From positions 36,956-100,955 of the forward strand of contig JAHBXY010000008.1 of assembly GCA_019636275.1 (NCBI GenBank): a stretch of 64,000 nucleotides of DNA, read 5' to 3'. This DNA comes from Planctomycetota bacterium. GTDB taxonomy: Bacteria > Planctomycetota > J058. A model generated the notes under the pieces. It did not search any database, was not told the origin of the DNA, and was given only the letters and a program-made list of their open reading frames with translations. A program made the position numbers and the translations under genes. Below, piece after piece: positions 33,148-41,570 of this stretch (its first letter is position 1; every line of letters begins with the position of its first letter).

Positions 33148-33786
33148 CTACTCCGTCTGGATCAGCCGCAGGTCGGCCAGCAGGCGCTCGACCTGCTCGG
33201 GCCGCGACACGTCGTGGTAGCCGCGCACGCGGCCCTGGCCGTCGACGAGCACGAAGTGCGTCCCGTGGAACACCTCGGCCGGGTCGATCGGGCCGGCGCC
33301 CGTGGTGCCCATGGCGATCTTCAGCCCGTCCTCGACGGCCCGGCGCACGTCGTCGTAGGCGCCGGTGAGGAAGCGCCAGCGGGGTCCGGCGCCCACGCGC
33401 TCGGCGTAGCCGGCGAGGACCTCCGGCGTGTCGAAGCCGGGGTCGACCGAGAACGAGACGAGGCGCACCTCGGGCTGATCGGCCGTGCGCGTCTGCAGTT
33501 CCGCCATGTGGCCCGAGAGCGCCGGGCAGACCGTCGGGCAGCGCGTGAAGACGAAGTTCGCCACCCAGGGCCGGCCGCGCAGGGCCTCGCTGCCGAAGGG
33601 CGCGCCCGCGTGGTCGGTGAGCGTGAACGCGGGCAACGTCGAGAGCACCGGCGGCGGCGCGCCGGCCGCGCGGGCCCGGGCGGCGAAGAACAGGGCCACG
33701 ACGACGGCGAGCAGGAACAGGGCCCCGGCCACGGCGCCGAGCAGGTGCGCGGGCCGCAGCGTGGCGGGCGGCAGGTTGGCGGTCAC
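33148..33786 (-). CDS. SCO1/SenC-family copper chaperone-like thioredoxin-fold protein
   Basis: 212 residues from a GTG. An N-terminal membrane helix (about 14-36) anchors a thioredoxin-fold domain facing the periplasm. The metal site is visible: FTRCPTVCP gives the CxxxC pair, and HGTHFVLVD supplies the downstream His of SCO proteins. These proteins deliver copper to the CuA centre of cytochrome oxidase or act as thiol reductases. No oxidase subunits are adjacent in this window. The upstream small membrane protein gene (24 nt away, same strand) may be in the same operon. Confidence 0.9.
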   Translation of the reverse strand: MTANLPPATLRPAHLLGAVAGALFLLAVVVALFFAARARAAGAPPPVLSTLPAFTLTDHAGAPFGSEALRGRPWVANFVFTRCPTVCPALSGHMAELQTRTADQPEVRLVSFSVDPGFDTPEVLAGYAERVGAGPRWRFLTGAYDDVRRAVEDGLKIAMGTTGAGPIDPAEVFHGTHFVLVDGQGRVRGYHDVSRPEQVERLLADLRLIQTE

Positions 33787-33809
33787 GCCTCGATGCTACC
33801 TGCGTCGGC

Positions 33810-34061
33810 TCAACCCCGGGCGCCGGCGGGCGCCTGCTGCGCCGGTTCGGTCCGCGGCGGCGGGGTGACATCGGTGCCGGCCGGGCCACGCCCGCGGTAG
33901 GGCACGACCCACCACCAGATCAGGAACAGCACGAGCGCGAGGAACAGGGCGATCCACCAGCCGAAGCAGGCCACGCTCACGCCCTGCGAGACCTTCGGCG
34001 GCGGCGTCCCTTCGTACTCCGGCGGCGGGACCGGACCTTCGCCCGGGCGGGGAGTGACCAC
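33810..34061 (-). CDS. Small single-pass membrane protein
   Basis: 83 residues. I place the start at the GTG at 34061 because GGAGG lies 6 nt before it; a longer frame from 34085 lacks such a site. Pro-rich N-terminus (PPPEYEGTPPP), one strongly hydrophobic segment with WWIALFLALVLFLIWWWVVPY, and a Pro/Ala-rich tail. Small proteins of this type often sit beside respiratory oxidase assembly genes, and this one precedes the SCO1 gene, but no family was recognised. Confidence 0.6.
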   Translation of the reverse strand: MVTPRPGEGPVPPPEYEGTPPPKVSQGVSVACFGWWIALFLALVLFLIWWWVVPYRGRGPAGTDVTPPPRTEPAQQAPAGARG

Positions 34062-34164
34062 GACGCACCTCCGCCGCGGCATCACGCCAGGCGCGTGCCA
34101 GACCCGGCCGCGCCGGCGGCGCGCGCGGCGCCGCGCCAGCCGTGTCCCGCCGGGTCAGCCGACG

Positions 34165-35199
34165 TCAGCGGACGGGGCCCAGCGGCGTCCCCGGCGCGGC
34201 GAACGAGATCAGCGCCGCCTGATCCGTGCGCAGGCCGAGGTCGCGGAGGGCCTGCGGCGACAGGTCGACCACGCGCCGCGTGCGCGTGTGCGGCCCCCAG
34301 TCGACCGGGCGGACGACGACGGCCTTGCCCGTGTCGGGCGCCACGACGAGGATCCGGGCGTCGCGCCACCAGGCGCGGTTCTTGGGCGCATAGTCCCAGC
34401 GCATGGCCACGAAGTAGTAGTTCTCGGGGCGGCGCGCCCGGTCGGCGTCGGACGGGCCGGCCGCGCCGCCGTTCAGCGCGCGCAGGTTCTCGCCCGTGAT
34501 CGCGCCGGTCTCGGTCGGCGTCACGCCCGTGTCGTCGCGCCCGCCGAACCAGCTCACGAGGCCGCGGACGAACGCCCGCCCGTCGAGCGTGACGGACTCG
34601 CCGTAGGGCTCGACGGCCACGCCCAGGGCCCGCCGCAGCGTGTCGTTGGCCAGCCCCGCGCGCGGAATCTGGCCGCCGTCGAGGGTCACCCCCGCGTGGA
34701 CGCCGCGCCACCCGCCGCCGACCGGGGGCCTGGGCGCCGGCGCGGGCGGCGGCGCGCCGCCGTTCAGCGCGCGCACGTATCCGGCGTGCACCCAGCCGGC
34801 GCGCGCGCCGAACTGGATGCGCACCCAGTCGCCCGCGCGCGTCAGCGTCGCGAAGCGCTGCCCGGCGCGGGCCTGGCCCAGGGCCCGCTGCGCGGTCGAC
34901 GGCCCCTCGCGCACGTTGAGGGAGGACGCGACGACCTCGACCAGCGGGTCGGTCGTGCGGCGCACGTGGCCGGCGTGGACCCAGCCCGTGCGCGCGCCCC
35001 AGTCGACCGAGAGGAAGCCCGAGCGCTCGCCCCGCGCGGCCAGGCGCAGGCCCTTGGCCGCCCGGTCGATCACCGTCCCCCACGGCGCGTCGCGCACGTT
35101 CAGCGTGCTGGCCGTGACCTCGATGGCCTCCTGCGCGGCCGCCGGCAACGCCAGGCACACCGACAGGCCGGCCGCGAGCAGGGTCGGGGCGCTCCTCAT
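34165..35199 (-). CDS. Secreted protein with two SH3b domains and a double-psi-barrel-like domain
   Basis: 344 residues. ATG 35199 with GGAGGGAG upstream opens a clean signal peptide (MRSAPTLLAAGLSVCLALPAAAQ). Two bacterial SH3 domains follow (about 25-75 and 78-135; TASTLNVRDAP and VASSLNVREGP, each ending GWVHAG(H/Y)VR), the fold that binds peptidoglycan peptides. The C-terminal part contains GKAVVVRPVDWGPH and VVDLSPQALRDLGL, the pattern of RlpA/expansin-like double-psi beta-barrels. Expected to act on the cell wall or other envelope polymer in the periplasm. The middle (145-250) is not recognised. A frame extending to 35256 is not supported. Confidence 0.75.
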   Translation of the reverse strand: MRSAPTLLAAGLSVCLALPAAAQEAIEVTASTLNVRDAPWGTVIDRAAKGLRLAARGERSGFLSVDWGARTGWVHAGHVRRTTDPLVEVVASSLNVREGPSTAQRALGQARAGQRFATLTRAGDWVRIQFGARAGWVHAGYVRALNGGAPPPAPAPRPPVGGGWRGVHAGVTLDGGQIPRAGLANDTLRRALGVAVEPYGESVTLDGRAFVRGLVSWFGGRDDTGVTPTETGAITGENLRALNGGAAGPSDADRARRPENYYFVAMRWDYAPKNRAWWRDARILVVAPDTGKAVVVRPVDWGPHTRTRRVVDLSPQALRDLGLRTDQAALISFAAPGTPLGPVR

Positions 35200-35271
35200 G
35201 ACTCCCTCCGCCCCCTCTAGCCGCGCCGCCGCGAGGTTCGTGCGCCTCCCGCACAACCTCGATCTGGGGCG

Positions 35272-36504
35272 TTACTTGGGGCCGACGTGCAGGGAGTCGA
35301 AGTGCTTGCAGACCTCCTCGAAGGTCAGCCCGCGCGGCGGGTGGCTCGAGCCCCACGGGTTGTAGACGAGGACGTTGCCGTCCGCGTCGAAGCCCCAGAA
35401 GGCGTAGTAGTGGTTGCCGTAGAGGTTCATGGCCGAGTTCGCCGTGGCCGACGGCACGCCGAGCGTCATGGGCCGCCCGTCGCGCTCGGCGGCCTTCATC
35501 ACGGCGCGCACGGCCTCGGGGGTCATCTCCTGCGGGTCGTGGTCCTCGACCTGCTCCGAGGAGAAGAACGACATGGGCGTCGAGGCGAAGCCGCCCTCGC
35601 CGACGATCGAGTACGACCCCTTGAGCTGGGCGTAGGCCTTCTCGAAGAGCATCGGCCACAGCTCCACCCGCCGCTCGCCGTCGGGCGTCGTCTCCTGGTC
35701 GCCGAACTTGGCGTAGGCCGGGGTCGCGCCGTTCCAGCCGGCGGGGAAGTGGTCGTCGACGCGCACGCGCCGCGCGGAGAGCACGTACTCGTAGGTCCCG
35801 TCCGGGTCCTCGACCTCCTCGCCCCACTGGTCGTTGTGGGCCCACATGTAGACGCTGAACGAGCCGTCGCCGTGGTCCTGGACCATCGCCTGGATCCGCT
35901 CCGGCTGGCTGCGCGCCACGGCCGCGAGCCCGGCCATGAAGTAGCAGTCGCCGAGGCTGCCCTGGCCGACGTCGTTGATCGCCACGGCGTGCGGGTCGCC
36001 CTCGCCCTTGATGAACGGCACGCCCTTGAAGGCGGCGTAGGTGTGCGACGCGCTGTCCGGCGCCGGCCGCAGCGCCGCGTCGGGGAAGCCCGTCCCCTGC
36101 GGCGAGTCGACGCGGTGCCCGTAGGCCTGCGAGACCTGCTCCGTCCCCTTCTGGATCTGCGTGCGGCAGGTCGAGTCCTGGTAGTGGAAGCGCGCCCGCA
36201 GCCGCAGCGGCGGCCCGGGCTGCGCGCCGGTCAGGGCGCCCGAGAGCCCCGCCGTCGCCGGCAGCTCGACGCGCAGCTCGGCCCCCTGGCGCCGCCCCGT
36301 GCCCTCGATCGACTCGACCCCGTGCTCGCGGAAGGTCGCGCGCTGCGCCGCGCGCCACGCGCCCTGCCCCTGCGGGGTGAGCAGGAGCTGGCCGAGGAAG
36401 CCGCCGCGCTTCTTGTCGCGGCCGTCGAGCAGGTACTCGACGGGCTCCTGGGCCAGGCCCGGCGCGGCCAGGAGGAGGAGGAGGGGGAGGGCGAGCAGGC
36501 GCAT
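35272..36504 (-). CDS. Secreted calpain-like (C2 family) cysteine protease
   Basis: 410 residues from ATG 36504 with GGAGG 6 nt upstream and a signal peptide MRLLALPLLLLLAAPGLA. The catalytic domain starts at about 175 with INDVGQGSLGDCYFMAGLAA, placing the nucleophile at Cys 187 as in calpains. The His and Asn partners are in GNHYYAFWGFD (His 365) and VYNPWGS (Asn 382). The region 20-170 is a separate beta-rich domain that may inhibit or target the enzyme. No EF-hand or C2 domain is visible, so Ca2+ control is not indicated. Exported calpain-like proteases are known but sparse in bacteria; substrate unknown. Confidence 0.88.
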   Translation of the reverse strand: MRLLALPLLLLLAAPGLAQEPVEYLLDGRDKKRGGFLGQLLLTPQGQGAWRAAQRATFREHGVESIEGTGRRQGAELRVELPATAGLSGALTGAQPGPPLRLRARFHYQDSTCRTQIQKGTEQVSQAYGHRVDSPQGTGFPDAALRPAPDSASHTYAAFKGVPFIKGEGDPHAVAINDVGQGSLGDCYFMAGLAAVARSQPERIQAMVQDHGDGSFSVYMWAHNDQWGEEVEDPDGTYEYVLSARRVRVDDHFPAGWNGATPAYAKFGDQETTPDGERRVELWPMLFEKAYAQLKGSYSIVGEGGFASTPMSFFSSEQVEDHDPQEMTPEAVRAVMKAAERDGRPMTLGVPSATANSAMNLYGNHYYAFWGFDADGNVLVYNPWGSSHPPRGLTFEEVCKHFDSLHVGPK

Positions 36505-36584
36505 GGGGGCCTCCGGTCGTCGAGGGAAGAGCATACCGGGCGGGGCGGGCGACTTCGAGCGGGTGCTTCCCGGTCGAGGATGGT

Positions 36585-36968
36585 TCACAACAGAGGAGCA
36601 GAGAGAGCAGAGGGGTGGATGGGGCACTCGGGTCGCCCTCTGCTCCTCCTGACAGCCGCTCGCCGTCGGACGGATCCCATGCTGCGTCGTCCTCGCCCTG
36701 GAACCGGACGTGAAGGACGAGGATCGCAGCCGGCGGCGCTCGCTCCTCTGGAGCCGAGCCATGACCGGGAGCTGCGTTGACGATGCGCTCCGGGGGGCAC
36801 GGGAGGCCATTGCGATCGGAGACGGACGGCGGTGCCGAAGTCGCCTGCGCTGCCCCGCTCCGCCCGGCCCTCGCTGGCCTGGGCAGGCTTCTGACGCGCT
36901 TCGGCGGCCAGCGAGAGCGAGAAGTGATGGTCCTCGAGCCCTCTGCTCCCTCTGCTCCTCTGTTGTGA
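36585..36968. repeat. Inverted-repeat element with 30-nt arms
   Basis: TCACAACAGAGGAGCAGAGA begins the left arm (36585-36614) and its complement ends the right arm (36939-36968), with one mismatch in 30. Each arm is built from about three tandem CAGAGGAG-like units. The 324-nt centre holds another CTCTGCTCCTCC at 36640 and a small stem (GCTGCGTCGTCCTCG with CGAGGATCGCAGC). It fills most of the 505-nt gap between the calpain gene and the next leftward gene. No coding sequence or target duplication is seen. Same style as the copies at 44.9 and 63.9 kb. Confidence 0.7.
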
Positions 36969-37009
36969 GTCCTCTGTCTCGCGCCTTCTCCTGCGGAAGG
37001 TCGGGCCGT

Positions 37010-37642
37010 TCAGCCCGGCGGCAGCTCGAGGGCGACCGTCCCCGGCCGCTCGCCCTCGCCCGGCTCGACGGCGCGCACCCGCACGCGGCCGCCCCGGCCC
37101 GAGAGGGCGGCGCCGGCGCGCACGTCCGGATGCAGGTCGTAGCCGCGCGTCGGGTCCTCGCGGTAGCCGGCGGGGAAGACGGCCAGCGTGACCACCGGCG
37201 CGCCCTCGGGCCCGTCGCGGCGCACGTTGCCCACGCCGACAGCCCGGCCGTCGCGGAGCGTGTGGATCGCCAGCTCGTCGAGGCGCACGGCCGCCCCGGC
37301 CGGCGCCGCCCGCAGCGGGTCGGCCTCGGCGCCGCCCGGCGCGCGCCGGAGGCGCACGGCGGCCGGCTCGAGCGTCACGACCTCGAGCGCCGCGCCGCCC
37401 ACGTGCAGGCGCTGCCCGGGCGCGAGCTGCGCCACGAGCGAGTAGGGCCCGGCGCTCACGGTCAGCCGCGCCCGCGCCGGCCGCTCGCCCGCGGCCGGCT
37501 CGAGCTCGACGAGCCCCACGGCGCGGTCGGCGCCCACGAGGAGCTGCGTGCCGCGCTTGAGCAGCAGCAGGTCGCCGTCCTGGCCGCAGGCCACGGCCAC
37601 ACCGAGCGCGAGCGCGGCGCCCGCGCGCACGAGGGTCCTCAC
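37010..37642 (-). CDS. Secreted or lipid-anchored hypothetical protein
   Basis: 210 residues from GTG 37642, with GGGGAGG 7 nt upstream. The N-terminus RTLVRAGAALALGVAVACGQ is a signal peptide whose Cys at 19 could be lipidated, though the box (AVAC) is not ideal. The rest is rich in beta-strand residues and contains LTVSAGPYSLVAQLAPGQRL and DELAIHTLRDGRAVGVG. No family recognised. It starts 24 nt after the propeller gene on the same strand, so both are probably co-expressed and act together outside the cytoplasm. Confidence 0.6.
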   Translation of the reverse strand: MRTLVRAGAALALGVAVACGQDGDLLLLKRGTQLLVGADRAVGLVELEPAAGERPARARLTVSAGPYSLVAQLAPGQRLHVGGAALEVVTLEPAAVRLRRAPGGAEADPLRAAPAGAAVRLDELAIHTLRDGRAVGVGNVRRDGPEGAPVVTLAVFPAGYREDPTRGYDLHPDVRAGAALSGRGGRVRVRAVEPGEGERPGTVALELPPG

Positions 37643-37665
37643 GAGGCACCTCCCCGGGCGGGACT

Positions 37666-40600
37666 CTACCTCGCCTGCACCGGGATGCGCACGGGCTGCT
37701 TGCCGCCTTCGACGCCGTCGCGGGTCACGCTCACGTAGAAGAGGACCTCGGCCGCGCCGGGGGCCACGCGCACGCTGGCCGTGAGCTTGGGCCCCGTGCC
37801 CTTCTTCGTCCACGTGCCCGTGCTGCCCCGCTCGTACCAGGTGATCGTCCCGTCGCCCTCGACCTGCGCCTCGAGCGTCACGTTGTGGCTGGCCGAGCCG
37901 CTGCCCGTGGCCGCCGGCAGCGGGCTGGCCGGCTTCACCGTGAGGCCGCGGTTGGGGTCGAGGTTCGCCGTGCGGTGCCACACCGCCACGTTGGCGCTCT
38001 CGACCGGCGCCTCCAGGCGCGAGTTGGCGTTCACGCCGGCGTGGTCGAACAGCCCCGCGAACCACAGCTCGTCGCCGCGCACGGCGTGGCGGATCATCGG
38101 CGCGACGACCTGCTCGCGCGACGCGCGCAGGAGCCCGCCGCCCAGCGGGCGCAGCTCGCCCGACGGCGCGTCGAAGATCGCCACGCCGTTGAGCGGGGTC
38201 CAGTCGTTGCCGTACTCGAACGCGCCGCAGAGGAGCAGCTGCGTGCGCGCCTCGTCGAGCCAGCGCAGCTCGAGGACGTCGCGCGACACGCCGCCGGTCT
38301 TCGTGGCCGGGACCCAGCGGTCCAGCTTGCGGTCGTACTTCACCAGGCCGAACGACTCCTTGCGGTCGGCGACGGGCAGCGTGCCCTCGTCGAACACGGC
38401 CACGGTGCCGCCGGCGTAGATGTTGCGCTCGGCGTCCATGACCATGCAGCGCACGCGCGGGAAGTCCGCGCGGAGGAAGTTCGCCGGCAGCGCCGGCAGG
38501 CCCGGGTAGCCCTGGGGGAAGATGCTCCGGTCGATCTCGCGCGCCGGGGCGCCCTTGCCCACGGCCACCCAGTCCTGCTGCGCCGGGTCCCAGCGGACCA
38601 CGTTGAAGCACAGGTCGGCGCGCCGCCCGCTCGAGCCGCCGCGGTAGCCGAACGTGCCGCCGACGTAGATGTCCGCCGGCGTCTGCGAGTCGTCGACGAG
38701 GATGCTCGCGGCCACGACCAGCGGCTTGCCCGGGTCCTCGGGCATGAAGGCCGTGCCCATGACGTGGTAGGCGCCGTCCTTGTCGACGCGGATCACCGGC
38801 GCCGGGAGCTTCGCGTCGCCCTCCTCGTAGAGGCCGGTCGCGCCGACGAGGAACACGTCGCCCGTGCGCCCGTCCCAGGCGACGTCGTGGATCGTCCCGC
38901 CGCCCGGGGCCGCGTGGCCCGTGACCTTCTTGCCGCGCCAGGTGCCCTCGAGCGGCGCCCAGGTCTTCGCCTGCGGGTCGTAGATCGCCACGCCCTTGAA
39001 GGTCGGGTTCGAGCCGTGGACCCACAGCTTGCCGTCGCGGACCTTGAGCCCCTCGGGCGGCGTGTCGAAGCCGGTCCGCTGCGCGCCCTTCTCCCAGCCC
39101 AGCTTCTCCCAGCCGCGCTCGGCGTGATAGCTCCACACGTACCAGCGCTCGTTGGGCACGGCCTGCCAGCTGCCGCCGAAGTAGAGCGTGTCGCCCAGCC
39201 ACGTCATCGCCGAGACGTCGGGCGTGCCCGTGCCGATGTCCATGCCGGTCCTCGCCGTGTGCGCCGGCTGGTCGGGCCGGGCGCGCCGCGGCGGCGCCGG
39301 GAACGCGCGCGACCAGCGCTCGTTGCCGGTCGCCCGCGGCCGCGTCTCCAGCGGCGCCGGCGTGCGCGACGGCGCGGCGGCCACCTGCGGCGGCGACTTC
39401 ACGAAGTCGACCGTCTCGTTCCAGCGGGCGATCGCCCACGACTCGAGCTCGGCCTTCTTCTCGTTCTCGGGGCCGATGTAGCGGAAGTCGCCGACGAACC
39501 ACACGTCGTCGCCGTCGACGCACATGCGCACCTCGGGGAACACCAGGCTCGAGAGGCCCGAGCCGAGCTGCGCCCAGGTGTTCGTCTTCGGGTCGAACGA
39601 CATGGCCATGGCGGCCGGCGACCCGTCCTTGAAGCCCTGGAAGAAGCTGGTCGCCTGGTTGCGGCCGCCGAAGGCGCCGGCGAAGTAGAGCTTGCCGTTC
39701 CTGCCCCGGGCGATGTTCCAGCACTCGCGGCCCACGCCGCCCTTGCCGGTCGGGTCGGTCCAGCGCTGGTTCGCCTCGTCCCAGCGGGCGACCCCGCGAA
39801 GGGTCTGGCCGGTGTCCTTGCCCTCGGAGAAGGCGCCGACGATCCAGATGTCGCGGCCGTTCGGCCCGTGCTCGACGAGGAAGTCCATCACGTGGACCGA
39901 GTCGAAGTGCATGAAGTCGGCCGCGCGCTGCAGGACCGACTCGTCCTCCTTGACGCGCTCCCGCGGGAAGGTCGTCCAGCCCTGGCCGAGCTGGTAGGCG
40001 GCGAAGCCCGTCGAGTAGCGGGCCGTGCTCCCGCTGACGGCCGGGTTCTGCCCGTCGCCCGCCGTGTAATGGAACTTGCCGCCCACGTAGACGGTCGAGG
40101 GCTTCGTCGACGTGTCGACCCACAGCTTGTGGATCACCGGCTTGGCGCCGCCGACGCCGGGCGGGACCGGCTCGTAGCTGTTCGTGTCGAAGTCGAAGCG
40201 GTGGATGAACTGGCTGTAGACGCCGCCGATCCCGCCGAACGTGCCGCCGATGTAGAGGTCGTTGGCCTGCGGGTCGAAGGCGAGGGAGAAGATCGAGCCG
40301 CCCTCGCTGACGGTGCCGTTGTACTGGAACGACCCGAGCGGCCGCCACTTGTCGGCCGTGGGCTCCTTCGGGTCATAGACGGCCAGGGCGTTGACGCGGT
40401 GGTAGCGGGTGCCGCCGGGGTTGTCGAGGCGCGTGAACGAGCCGGCGATGACCAGCCGGCCGTCGGGGAGCCAGATGAAGTCCTGCAGCTTGCCGTCGGG
40501 GCCCGCCCCGCCCTGCGCCGAGTGGAACCAGCACACGGGCTCGTAGCCCGCCTCGGGCGACCAGGTCCACAGGTGCCAGTACTCGTTGGGGCGCTGCCTG

Positions 40601-40848
40601 GTCATGTCCTGGGCGTCGACGCCGACCTCCCAGGCGCCGGCCATCCACAGCTTGCCCTCGTGCCACTTCACCTTCGTGACCGACGGCTTCGTGTGGCCGT
40701 CGGACATGCCGGTGCCCGGACCCATCTGGGTCGGGCGGGCGGGCTTCTTGAACTGCCGTGACCAGTGCTCGTCGCCGGCGTGCGCCGTCGTGGCGCACAG
40801 GGTCAGGGCTGCGAGCAGGGTCGCGCCGAGCGCGTGGGGCCTCGTCAT
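37666..40848 (-). CDS. Large secreted beta-propeller (Kelch-like) protein
   Basis: 1060 residues with signal peptide (MTRPHALGATLLAALTLCATTAHA) and GGAGGCGCCCCC before the ATG. About twelve or more blade-like repeats are visible, of the form G.LW..G.F......D....A.WD....W.P.G, for example LYIGGTFGGIGG, LYFAGAFGGR and IYAGGTVAVFD. The array seems divided in two halves at about residue 500, where a Pro/Arg linker and a second SRAFPAPPRRARPD start recall the N-terminus. The C-terminal ~90 residues resemble an Ig-like domain (GSGSASHNVTLEAQVEGDG). Likely a surface or periplasmic binding or enzyme-like propeller; no catalytic residues assigned. Confidence 0.8.
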   Translation of the reverse strand: MTRPHALGATLLAALTLCATTAHAGDEHWSRQFKKPARPTQMGPGTGMSDGHTKPSVTKVKWHEGKLWMAGAWEVGVDAQDMTRQRPNEYWHLWTWSPEAGYEPVCWFHSAQGGAGPDGKLQDFIWLPDGRLVIAGSFTRLDNPGGTRYHRVNALAVYDPKEPTADKWRPLGSFQYNGTVSEGGSIFSLAFDPQANDLYIGGTFGGIGGVYSQFIHRFDFDTNSYEPVPPGVGGAKPVIHKLWVDTSTKPSTVYVGGKFHYTAGDGQNPAVSGSTARYSTGFAAYQLGQGWTTFPRERVKEDESVLQRAADFMHFDSVHVMDFLVEHGPNGRDIWIVGAFSEGKDTGQTLRGVARWDEANQRWTDPTGKGGVGRECWNIARGRNGKLYFAGAFGGRNQATSFFQGFKDGSPAAMAMSFDPKTNTWAQLGSGLSSLVFPEVRMCVDGDDVWFVGDFRYIGPENEKKAELESWAIARWNETVDFVKSPPQVAAAPSRTPAPLETRPRATGNERWSRAFPAPPRRARPDQPAHTARTGMDIGTGTPDVSAMTWLGDTLYFGGSWQAVPNERWYVWSYHAERGWEKLGWEKGAQRTGFDTPPEGLKVRDGKLWVHGSNPTFKGVAIYDPQAKTWAPLEGTWRGKKVTGHAAPGGGTIHDVAWDGRTGDVFLVGATGLYEEGDAKLPAPVIRVDKDGAYHVMGTAFMPEDPGKPLVVAASILVDDSQTPADIYVGGTFGYRGGSSGRRADLCFNVVRWDPAQQDWVAVGKGAPAREIDRSIFPQGYPGLPALPANFLRADFPRVRCMVMDAERNIYAGGTVAVFDEGTLPVADRKESFGLVKYDRKLDRWVPATKTGGVSRDVLELRWLDEARTQLLLCGAFEYGNDWTPLNGVAIFDAPSGELRPLGGGLLRASREQVVAPMIRHAVRGDELWFAGLFDHAGVNANSRLEAPVESANVAVWHRTANLDPNRGLTVKPASPLPAATGSGSASHNVTLEAQVEGDGTITWYERGSTGTWTKKGTGPKLTASVRVAPGAAEVLFYVSVTRDGVEGGKQPVRIPVQAR

Positions 40849-40993
40849 GGGGGCGCCTCCTCCGAGGGAGGCGAATGCTAGCGATCGGGATCCGGATCAC
40901 AACCCGGCCCCTCCTCGGGGGGGGGGCTCGTCCCACCCCCAGCGTCCCAGCCTGCGTTGTGGACCTCGCAGCCCGCTGCGCCGAGGAGGTTCC

Positions 40994-41548
40994 ATGGCCC
41001 GTTCGCTGCCCACGGTCGCGCTCGATGACGTCCGCGTGGCCTCCCCCTGCAACGCCTCGTGGCAGGCGATGAAGGGCGACGACCGGGTGCGCTTCTGCGG
41101 GTCGTGCGAGAAGAACGTCTACGACCTGTCGGCCCTCACGCGCGACGAGGCCGAGGACCTGATCCGCGAGGCCGAGGGCCGGCTGTGCGTGCGGTTCTAC
41201 CGGCGGCGCGACGGGACGGTCCTCACCCAGGACTGCCCGGTGGGCCTGCGCGCGGTGCGCCGGCGCCTGGCCCTGATCGGCGCCGGCCTGGCCGCGGGCC
41301 TGAGCGCCGTGGCCGCGCTCGTGGGCCTGCGCGGCGACGCGGGCCGCGCCGCGACGCCGCCCGGCCGGCACGCGGTCCTGGGCGACATGGAGCTCCCCGA
41401 GCGGATGTCGATGGGCCGCGTCTACATCCCGGGCGACGGCGACCGCCCGCTGCCGGTGGCGCCGGTGTCGCCGGTCGACGACGGCGAGATGCACATGGGC
41501 GGCATCACCGCGCCGGACCCGGAAGAGCACGACCCGCCGCCGCGCTGA
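40994..41548 (+). CDS. Cys-rich DNA/metal-binding-like protein with one membrane helix, unknown family
   Basis: 184 residues, ATG preceded by GAGGAGG. N-terminal 80 residues hold CNASW, RFCGSCEKNVYDLSALTRDEAEDLI, RLCVRFYRRRDGTVLTQDCPVG, that is a compact set of Cys in CxxC and C...C spacing that may bind zinc or a cofactor. I recall similar FCGxCxxxVYDLSxxTxxEA sequences as uncharacterised proteins of Planctomycetota, Myxococcota and Bacteroidota. One membrane helix (about 90-110) then a Pro-rich outer tail. Function unknown. It is 22 nt upstream of the metal permease, so a role in metal handling is possible. Confidence 0.65.
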   Translation: MARSLPTVALDDVRVASPCNASWQAMKGDDRVRFCGSCEKNVYDLSALTRDEAEDLIREAEGRLCVRFYRRRDGTVLTQDCPVGLRAVRRRLALIGAGLAAGLSAVAALVGLRGDAGRAATPPGRHAVLGDMELPERMSMGRVYIPGDGDRPLPVAPVSPVDDGEMHMGGITAPDPEEHDPPPR

Positions 41549-41570
41549 GCGGGGCTGGTATGTTCGGGAC

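Noticed and set aside
36585..36968. Insertion sequence with terminal inverted repeats
   Set aside because: Only about 384 bp, no transposase frame, no target duplication; called a repeat element instead.
37885..40761. 958-residue plus-strand frame opposite the propeller gene
   Set aside because: Arg/Ala/Val/Glu-rich shadow without domains; the minus frame has a signal peptide and clear blades.
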